64,000 bases of DNA from Zygnema cylindricum. Its lineage: Eukaryota; Streptophyta; Zygnematophyceae; Zygnematales; Zygnemataceae. The first letter of the stretch is position 1. Each line of letters opens with the position of its first letter. A program made the position numbers and the translations under genes. The notes beneath the pieces are model-generated. The model did no database searches, was not told the DNA's origin, and worked only from the letters and a program-made list of their open reading frames with translations. The DNA lies in assembly GCA_037447655.1 (NCBI GenBank), contig JBBHKE010001924.1:62001-126000 (forward strand), written 5' to 3'. This document shows positions 54,001 to 63,000 of this stretch, piece after piece.

Positions 54001-57000
54001 AAGCCAGATTTGTTGCAAAGGGATTTCTTCAACAAGAAGGGCTTGACTTTACGGAGACTTATGCACCTGTGGCCAAATTCGCCTCCATCCGCATCCTTCT
54101 CTCTCTCGCCGCCTCTCAAGACTGGCACGTCCATCAGATGGATGTGCAAACGGCGTTCCTCTATGGCGCCCTCAAGGAAGAAATATTTGTCCGCCAACCC
54201 GAAGGTTACATCTCCCCGGGAAATGAGCACCTCGTCTGTCGCCTCCTCAAATCTCTTTACGGCTTGAAGCAAGCCCCTCGCGTTTGGAGTGAACACCTTG
54301 AAGCCATTCTCATACGTGAAGGCTTCTGTAAGCTTGCAGCCGACTTTGGTATATTCTTCAAAGGTAAAGACGAGTCCCTTTTAATCATCATCATTTACGT
54401 CGATGATCTTGTTCTCTCTAGTCCCTCTCTGTCTGCAATTTTGCACGTCAAAAACATGCTTAACTCTTACTTTGCAATGACAGATTTAGGGGAATTGGAA
54501 TTTTGACTTGGAATTTTAGTAACCCGTGATCGTCTTACCAAAACCCTTTACATCTCTCAAGAAAAGTATATCTCTGAGGTCCTAGAAAGGTTTTCTATGT
54601 CAAACTGCACTCCTGTCTCCACTCCTTTAGATGCAAACACCAAACTTGCTTCCAACTCTGGTGGGCCTGTCCACGGAGACATCCATGACCTATATAGATC
54701 CATGGTCGGCAGCCTCATGTATGCCATGACTGGCACTCGGCCAGACATTGCTGTTGCAGTCGGGCAGCTTAGTCAATTTGTTTCTAACCCAACCCCTGAG
54801 CACCTCCTTGCGGCTAAGCGAGTCCTCCGCTATCTGCAAGGCACCAAAACCCTACGCCTTACTTTCTCCGGTGGCAACTCTCCTACCCTCATTGGCTTTT
54901 GCGATGCGGACTGGGGGGGAGATCTCGACACCCGCCGCTCCACCTCTGGTGTATGCTTCTCACTCGGAGGAGCTCTCGTCTCCTGGGCCTCCAAAAAACA
55001 ACCAACTGTTGCCCTCTCCTCAACTGAGGCTGAATATATGGCAGCGACACATGCTGCCAAGGAAGCGATCTGGCTTCGATCTCTCCTTGCAAATCTTCAA
55101 TTTCCCCAGACTTCCCCAACTCAGATATTTTGTGACTCACAAGGCGCCCTCGCTCTAATGAGTAACCCGGTTCATCACCGACGAACCAAGCACATAGACA
55201 TCCAGTTTCACTTTACACGGGAAACTATTGCGACTGGAATTCTCACCTTTCAATACTGCCAGACTTCTCTCCAGATGGCGGACTTCCTTACCAAGTCTCT
55301 CCATCGACCTCAGTTCGAATTGCACCGAGCGTCTGCCGGTCTTACCTTCTAACAAAGAGGGGGGGTGTTAGAAGAGTAGTCTTTGATAGAAGTTAATGTT
55401 TATGTTCAATGTTTTTAAATTGCGAAATTCTGAATTCTGTCATCTAGAATTTCGCTATTCAGAACTCTGCAGTCTGTGCAGTCTGTCCTAGTATCTAGGA
55501 TTTCAGTATTTCGGTCTTTCTCTGTTTTTACAATCAATGTACTTTCACGTAATTAGATTCTGGTCAAGATCTGGTTATAAATCTTGACCCTGGCTCTTGA
55601 CCGAAAGGTCAAGTGCCCCTTCAAAATAGGAAAGTACGTTTCAGTCCTTGAGAGGGTACTCTCAAGAATTTTCTCTATTTAGCTTGTCTTTTTCTTATGT
55701 TTTGTATCAGTTTTGAAATCATTAATCAAAACAGAGCATTCTGTCTGTTCCCATTCTTTCCACTCTATTTGCTACTATGGCTTCACCTTTCACAATATGT
55801 GCACCCGTACAAAATCTGACAATTCGTACGCCGTCGTGCTGTTCACACGGTCGACGGACGAACACATGAGAACGTGATTTTTGTCGACGAGTTTGCGTCT
55901 CTTTCTTCCAGTGCATATTCACATGTGTGCGCAATAATGTTAGGTGTCTTTTTATGCCTTTGTAATTCAAAAAGTACCATTTCGTACAGAGATACCCTGT
56001 CCGTACGCCACACTATTTCCATCACAGTGTACTTCCATTATTAACGCTAATTGAAAAAAAACCCTAATTAGAATAATGGAAAAAAATAGAATTATGGATT
56101 GTATTTCAGGTTTTTTTTTTTGAAAAAAGGGCACCGAATTAGCGTTATTTACTCTAATAGCGATTGGCGGTGTACCTTTTTCAAAACCCGTACTAGACGG
56201 TATTGTGCGTATTTTACTAGAAATGAGTCATACGCACATAGTATGCACGTACTATTTCGCACATTTTTAACCTTTGTTACGATATACGGCACAGCAGAAC
56301 AATCGTGCTAAAGTGCGAAAAATAAGGACGTATTGTACTTGTTTAATCCGGACGTTACACCGCGAATCGTAATTAGAGTAAATAACGCTAATTCGGTCGC
56401 TCAAAATTTCGACTCTATCACGTCAAATAGAGTAAATGATTCTAATTTTTTCATTATTCTAATTTAGGTAAGGTTTAATTAGCGTAAAATATTCTAATAT
56501 AGGTTCGTTTTAAATAGTGTGGTGTACGGACGACTTCCGACCGTGCAAAATTGTACTTTTATAAGTAAAAAGGTACAAATAATGATTTAATAGAATCGCG
56601 CTCGCACGTGAAATCGCACTAAACAAAAAATTAATCACATCGAAAAAAGCTGTTCGCATAACTCTCGTCCGTCGACAGCATCGTCGTCAGTGTGAACATT
56701 AACTGACATTCAGCGCGACAAATAGTACTAACGTTATAATGACGTCAAAACTATAAGGAATGACAGATTTTGTACGTCTACGTAATTTGGTGTTCATAAT
56801 TTCAGCACTGATAATTATTGCCGACATAACCCAATATAGAGTACTTAAATAAATTAGAGTTCACATAAAAGTTCTATCACATATATTAGAGTTCACTACA
56901 CCGCCAATCGCTATTAGCGTTGTGTACGCTAATCCCGTCCCGCTTTTTTTTTTTTTTATTCTGAAATAGAATTATCCACACTATTTAAAAAAAGCCCTAA

Positions 57001-60000
57001 TTCCTAATTAGAGTAATCGATTTCTTCCAAAATTTCCAAATTCCCAATTAGCGTACACCACGCTAAATAATAGTATACGCTAATCAAACGTACACGCTAA
57101 TAGCGATTGGCGGTGTACTCTAATTGTTTTTTTTGTTTTTTTACTCTAATTTTTCATTACTCTAATTGCGATTCGCGGTGTACTGATAAAATAGCCGCAA
57201 AAAAATATTATTTAAGTACGCACAAAGTCTTTATAGTATGGACTTCCCGCACTTCAAAACTATGAGCAGAACAGTTAAAAACTGTGGTGTACGAGACTGC
57301 TGCCCAGAAAGCTGTCGTACAGTGTGCAGCTGACAAAGTACACATCCGTACGTCACGCCACGTGGGTAAGGTCACGCAGGGGATTCCACTGTCCAGTACA
57401 CGTCCGTACATCGCACATGCACACCACTACAGAATTCAATGCGAGAATCGGTGCAGCCGAATCTGAGGTTCTCGGTTCGTACATATAAGTACAGTCAATC
57501 GACACCGTACGATACCGTACGATACCGTACGTCCCGAATCCGAAGAAGCAAGTTGCCCCAAGAAACTTTCTGCAAGTCTAGACAAATTTATTTGGCTGGA
57601 CTATTCGAAGAAACGACAACATGTACAACCACGCCAGTCCTTTAAAATGCGTATACGCCAAAAAGAGCTAGCAACAAACCAGAGGAACACGAAAACAGAC
57701 ACAGAACCACGTACGGATCGAATCGCAAAGTACGGATCGAATCACAAAGTACAGATCGAATCACAAAACACGGATCGAATCACAAAGTACGGATCGTATC
57801 ACAAAGTACGGGTCGAATCACAAAGTACGGATAGAATCACAAAGTACGGATAGAATCACAAACTACGTATCGAATCACAAAGTACGGATAGAATCACAAA
57901 GTACGGATAGAATCACAAACTACGTATCGAATCACAAAGTATGGATCGAATCACAAAGTACGGATCGAATCATAAAGTACGGATCGAATCATAAAGGACT
58001 GGGAATCATTAACTTGGTAGTTTTGCAACGAAGCGATGATTTGACAAAATCGGCCTCCGAAATCATTACAGTAGCCACGACAAAAAGTACAAAGCCACTC
58101 ACTTCCTTACGCGTGTACACAGCGGAGAAAAAGACAGAAGATAACACAAAGCTCGCCCGGGATACTTTTTCCGTCGTCGTCACAAAAGTGAAATCTGACT
58201 GAATAAAATTTCGGAGTCGATCCCAAATAATTTTAGCCGCGTCAGCAGCGGAAAAAAGGAAATTTCCCGCTTTGGCTGACGTCACTAAATCCGTACATCA
58301 GCTGGCGTCACTAAATTCGTACATCAGCTGGCGTCACTAAATCCGTACATATCTCCACAGCTGATCTGCCAGCGACTGCCAACAAAATATGACGTTGTCG
58401 GATTTCCAGATTCTGTAACCGACATGATTTTTGTGACACTGACGCGCAGACAGGCCAAGCTAGGTAACCTTTGCGTAAATCGTTAAAAACAAAATATCGT
58501 AATCAAAAGTACAAAAGATATCGCACGATAAATCCAAAGGTGCTAATTCGCTGATTTTCGTACTTTACTCCGTCAACGTCCATAAACCATTCCGTGCCCT
58601 ACCGTACTATAAAAAAAGACCGTACCGTATTAAAAAAAACGCCGCCTGCAGGGCCCGAACCAGCAAAATGACGCTTCTAGGTTTTGACGTCTACACCCAC
58701 ACGCATGACCACGTGTCTCCTGTACGGAAACTTTTTGATTGGATTCTACAGTACTGTGGTTATCGACCGAAATCTCATGTTCAGAGGAAAGGCAAGTCCT
58801 GAATTAGCGTAGATGTGGATAACACTAATGACCCGAAACTCCAAGTACAACGCAGCCCACATTGTACGGACATTAAATCGCACGCCCAAAGTGGAGAAAA
58901 CGACAAAAAAACGAGTCGGAAACTTCATGTGAGCAGCGGGACAGGTGCTAGGAAAACTCGGACCGACTTAGGGCAGAGGAAAATTCTGAAACATGGCAAA
59001 AAAATATTAAAAAGGAGGGAGAGGCAGAGGGAGAGGGACTTTCAGCGAAAAATAGTAAATTACGAATCGCCGCCACTACCGTACACTCCAGTACTCTACA
59101 CCACTTGCGCCGCAAATTTTTTAATTAGGGTTTCATCGCTATTGTCACGAGGAGCCCTTCGTCAAGCCTGTCGTATGTGATGCTTGTCGTATATGTAATA
59201 GGTAGCAAATAGCGAGGATTCTATTGGTCGAATGGTTTTTGTTTTTAGTGCAACGAAGGGCGGCGCTTCGCTACAGTGCCGATTTACAATTATTAACACG
59301 AGGCCAATCACTTGAAAAAACAAATGGGCTAAGAAAGAAGACAAATTAGTCACACAAGGACAAAATTGGCCAGCTTACAAAGGACGAAGGAAAATGAAGA
59401 ATACAGCGCACAAAAGGTGACCGGAAAATAAAAAAGATATGAAAGATGACCGGAAAAAAGATACGAAAGCTGACCGGAAAAAAAATACGAAATCTGACCG
59501 GAAAAAAAATACGAAATCTGACCGGAAAAAAAATACGAAATATGACCGGAAAAAAAATACGAAATCTGACAGGAAAAAAAATACGAAATCTGACCGGAAA
59601 ACAAATACGAAATCTGACCGGAAAAAAAATACGAAATCTGACCGGAAAAAAAATACGAAATCTGACCGGAAAAAAAATACGAAATCTGACAGGAAAAAAA
59701 ATACGAAATCTGACCGGAAAAATCTGACCGGAAAAAATGTGAAAGCTGACCGGAAAAAATGCGAAAGCTGACCGGAAAAAATGCGAAAGCTGACCGGAAA
59801 AAATGCGAAAGCTGACCGGAAAAAATGCGAAAGCTGACCGAAAAAAAATATGAAAGGGGACCGGAAAAACCAAAAAGTCGACTGTGTTAAAACTTAAAAG
59901 ATACAAAAAGGAGATCATATAAAAGGTGACCCGAAAAAGATAAAAACGGAGGGAAACCAGACATGACCAGACAAAAACCGACGTGGAAAAAAAAAAAAAA

Positions 60001-63000
60001 AAATGCCAGATGTTAAAGTACGGACAGAGAGACCCACGACAACAGGTACAAGATCATACAAAAGGCATCCCGAGAATCTACCAGGCACAAAATTCCAAAA
60101 TAGAGGAAAGAATCAAAAAATATGCCTACAGTAACCGGGTGGGACCGGTAGGGACCTATGTTTTAAAAGTGCGAACATTTTATACGCCGGTCGCACGAAA
60201 TCCGCTTACCGTGCAGAAATTCCCTATAATAGAAATTCCCTGTAATAGAAATTCCCTATAATAGAAATTCCCTGTAGTAGAAATTCAGCCACGGCTTTCT
60301 GAAGGCCACAATAAATTTCCACTACAGTACAGGAAATTTAAAATTTTCGCTCCCACGTGCGGACTCCGGATGTAATTGGTCGCACATTTTAGACATAGGT
60401 CAGGACATTAAAGTCCAAAAGCATAGTACTCCAAGACTAGATAAAAATATATAAACTACACACTGAAAGTTTTGATTAGCGTTTGTAATCAGGTTAAAAA
60501 GTGTATGCACTACATCTATAAACCTTAAATAAAATTTAAAAAACCCCTAAAAAACAAGAATCCCAAGTGAAAAAGCACCTTTTCATCGATATCTTTTTCC
60601 ACTCCTACAGTTTATTTTCACTCGCAATAAACATCCCACTAAAAGCTTGAGTGCACACTACACACTCAAAACCTTTAATGTTAAGACACCTTAAAACACT
60701 GTTTGTAAGGATGAAAATAAACTTTTCCAGCGAAAATTGAGCTACCTTACACTATATGAGCAATCCTATTTCCAGTTTTAATTCTCGAAGAATCCTGGCA
60801 CTAAATGACACACATCAAGCAGGTGGTACGTAAAACCTTTTGCTTCGTACGTCCATGGAAGTACACTAAAACAGACAGCTAGTGTAATAAATACTAATTT
60901 CCGTTGTACTTGTCGTGTACTTCGTACCAAGTTGGCTAAAACAATCTTCACCAAAAATAACTATTAGATCTTACGAGGCTTCTTTTTTCCAAAGCCGACA
61001 CTTGTGAAATGCCAAAAAGAGAGGACAACATAACTAATTTTACGCAAATTTTGTTGACATAGACATATCTAGGTCGAGAACTGACTGGAATGACGAAAAC
61101 TAGTGTAGATAGAGATAAAACAAGCAAACGAATACAAACTATCAAGTCATAAAACTGGGTTAAACTTGCACGCTAACATACATCCCTTAGGTAGATAAAG
61201 GCAGGTGGGGAAGGCTATCCACTGATAATCAGAGCCAATTAGTACATGTGTCCTCATTCCTTTACGGACTTCAATGTTCAGAAACAAACAGCTAATGGCA
61301 CTTGGGATAAGGCTCCATAAATCGGTCTGTTAGGAAAATTTGCTCTATTGGACGATGAAATTTCCTTTTGCTCCTTAGCGAACAATTTCGTCGGTCCAGA
61401 AGAACGACAAAACACCCTAATCTTCAAAAAAACACTGACGCGGAGCCAACATCCTGACTCTAAAACTTACGCAACTCTAAAACTTTACTGCCAAACCAAA
61501 CAAACATCAGCCTTCCCCGAACTCTTCTTGACCTCAATCGACCAGCTTCTGATATTTAAGGTTTAATGCCTGAAAAGGAAGTTTACCACATCAATTTATG
61601 ATAATTGATGTAACTAGTGTAGTAAGGTATTGGGACTGCACTGCATTCATGCACTGCAGAATAATTGATTGAGAATTACTTTTTGAAAAGGATAGAAAAT
61701 TGAGTTTTGTTTGTCACGAGTTAACTCGAATAAACATCAAACAGTAATAACTGTCTTTTACATGTATGACAGTAAAATTATGTTGTACTGAAAGCCTTTA
61801 ACAAGGAAAGAAAAGAAGCAATTCAAACACCCACATCGCAAAAGTAAACTTGAAACTGGGAAAATTAAAAACCCAAATTCTAAACTCGAATAACATATAA
61901 GGAAATCTCACCTTCCACCAGCCATTAACTCTGTGACGATAAAAAGTCGAGGCCAACACGAGCATGCTCCAATGAATTGAACCAGATTCTTATGTCGAAC
62001 AATCCTGAATCAACAACAAACACAGAAAAATATTGAGACTCTTGACCAATATAACAAGCAGTGCCCTTGACTAATAATTTATCAACAAAACTGGATGGTG
62101 ATACATGAGCATGACACGTATTTCAGCTTCCGTTTCATGTGTTTCGCACGTCCAGTGCAGTCCAGCAGACGACTCATAAGGAATAATATAGTAAAAGCTG
62201 GCAAAACCGGAATGCTTTGTCATTCTGTACCTTAAATATTTTGTGTTACAACCGTTCTGAATCCCATGGATGATTGAGAACTTAATTTTATATACCCATT
62301 TGTGTCCGTTTTAGTGTGCAAGAACAGCTAAATAGCCTTTCGTGGGCACAACAGAACCAAGAAGAGGTGAAACCTTTGTCGAAAACGACAAAGCAAAAGC
62401 CAACACATATGTTGAAATGCATCGAGGACATGGTCGGCTTCAAGAAAGTATAAGCAAGTTCAGAAAAACGCATCTCACTAATTTCCTGGTGTTTCGGTCA
62501 CTCCAAAAACCATTTAAATAGTAAACTTACTAGAATTCAAAAAATGGAGCTTCTGGTCATTTAAATGCTATATTCATAACTCTAAAAATCGTTCAAAGAA
62601 ATCGAGAAAACCAGCAAAGACACCACTTCCAAAAAAAAAAATAACAAACCTGGACAGCTATCATAAGAGCCCCTATACACCCCTCAAAAAGAGCTTACCA
62701 GGAAAGATCCTAAACAAATGACATTTCTCCATTAATTCACCCCTTCTTCTATTTCCTCTTACTTCTGACTTCCTTATAATTCCCCATCCTTCAGGAAATA
62801 CATCCAATCCCATGATAAACCTTTCAATATTGCCGTTTATGTCCCCAATCCTACCCTTTCCCACTCCATGCTTTTTGTTTCCTTCCTTTTCACTGACTTT
62901 GTCGTTCTTTCTTTACTCCTATCCTGATGTCTTTCATTTTTCCCCCTTATGCCTACCTATCAATATTTCACCAACTCCTTTGTCTTTCTTGTCACTTGAT

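Larger units (their letters stand above)
52422..55794 (+). mobile_element. Young Copia retrotransposon, internally deleted
   Basis: 3,373 bp with LTRs of 430 and 429 bp, TG..CA ends and the perfect target duplication ATATG (52417-52421, 55795-55799). It has a primer binding site, gag, reverse transcriptase-RNase H and a polypurine tract. Protease and integrase are missing: gag passes into the integrase-RT linker near 53580. The LTRs differ by about four substitutions and one indel, so insertion was recent. It is antisense to the kinase. Confidence 0.93.
52242..56174. mobile_element. TA-CACCG MITE split by a Copia element
   Basis: Left end TA-CACCGTCAATCGCTATTAG at 52242, right end ..TAGCGATTGGCGGTG-TA at 56174. 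Without the 3.4-kb Copia insert and its 5-bp duplication the MITE is about 550 bp. It is collinear with the 561-bp copy at 35849, including the AAAATCTGACAA.TCGTAC block just right of the insertion. It lies in the 10.7-kb kinase intron. Confidence 0.87.

Noticed and set aside
57711-57995. Regular short repeats considered as a CRISPR array
   Set aside because: Units are contiguous 19-mers without spacers, and the locus is eukaryotic with spliced genes.
58640-58720. Possible minus-strand tRNA around GGGCCCGAACC
   Set aside because: Only a T-arm-like string; no D-arm or acceptor pairing.
59346-59918. 190-codon minus-strand ORF of RIFFPVRF repeats and plus-strand DRKKNTKS repeats
   Set aside because: Both strands are open over a 24-bp minisatellite inside the kinase intron; noncoding repeat is the simpler reading.
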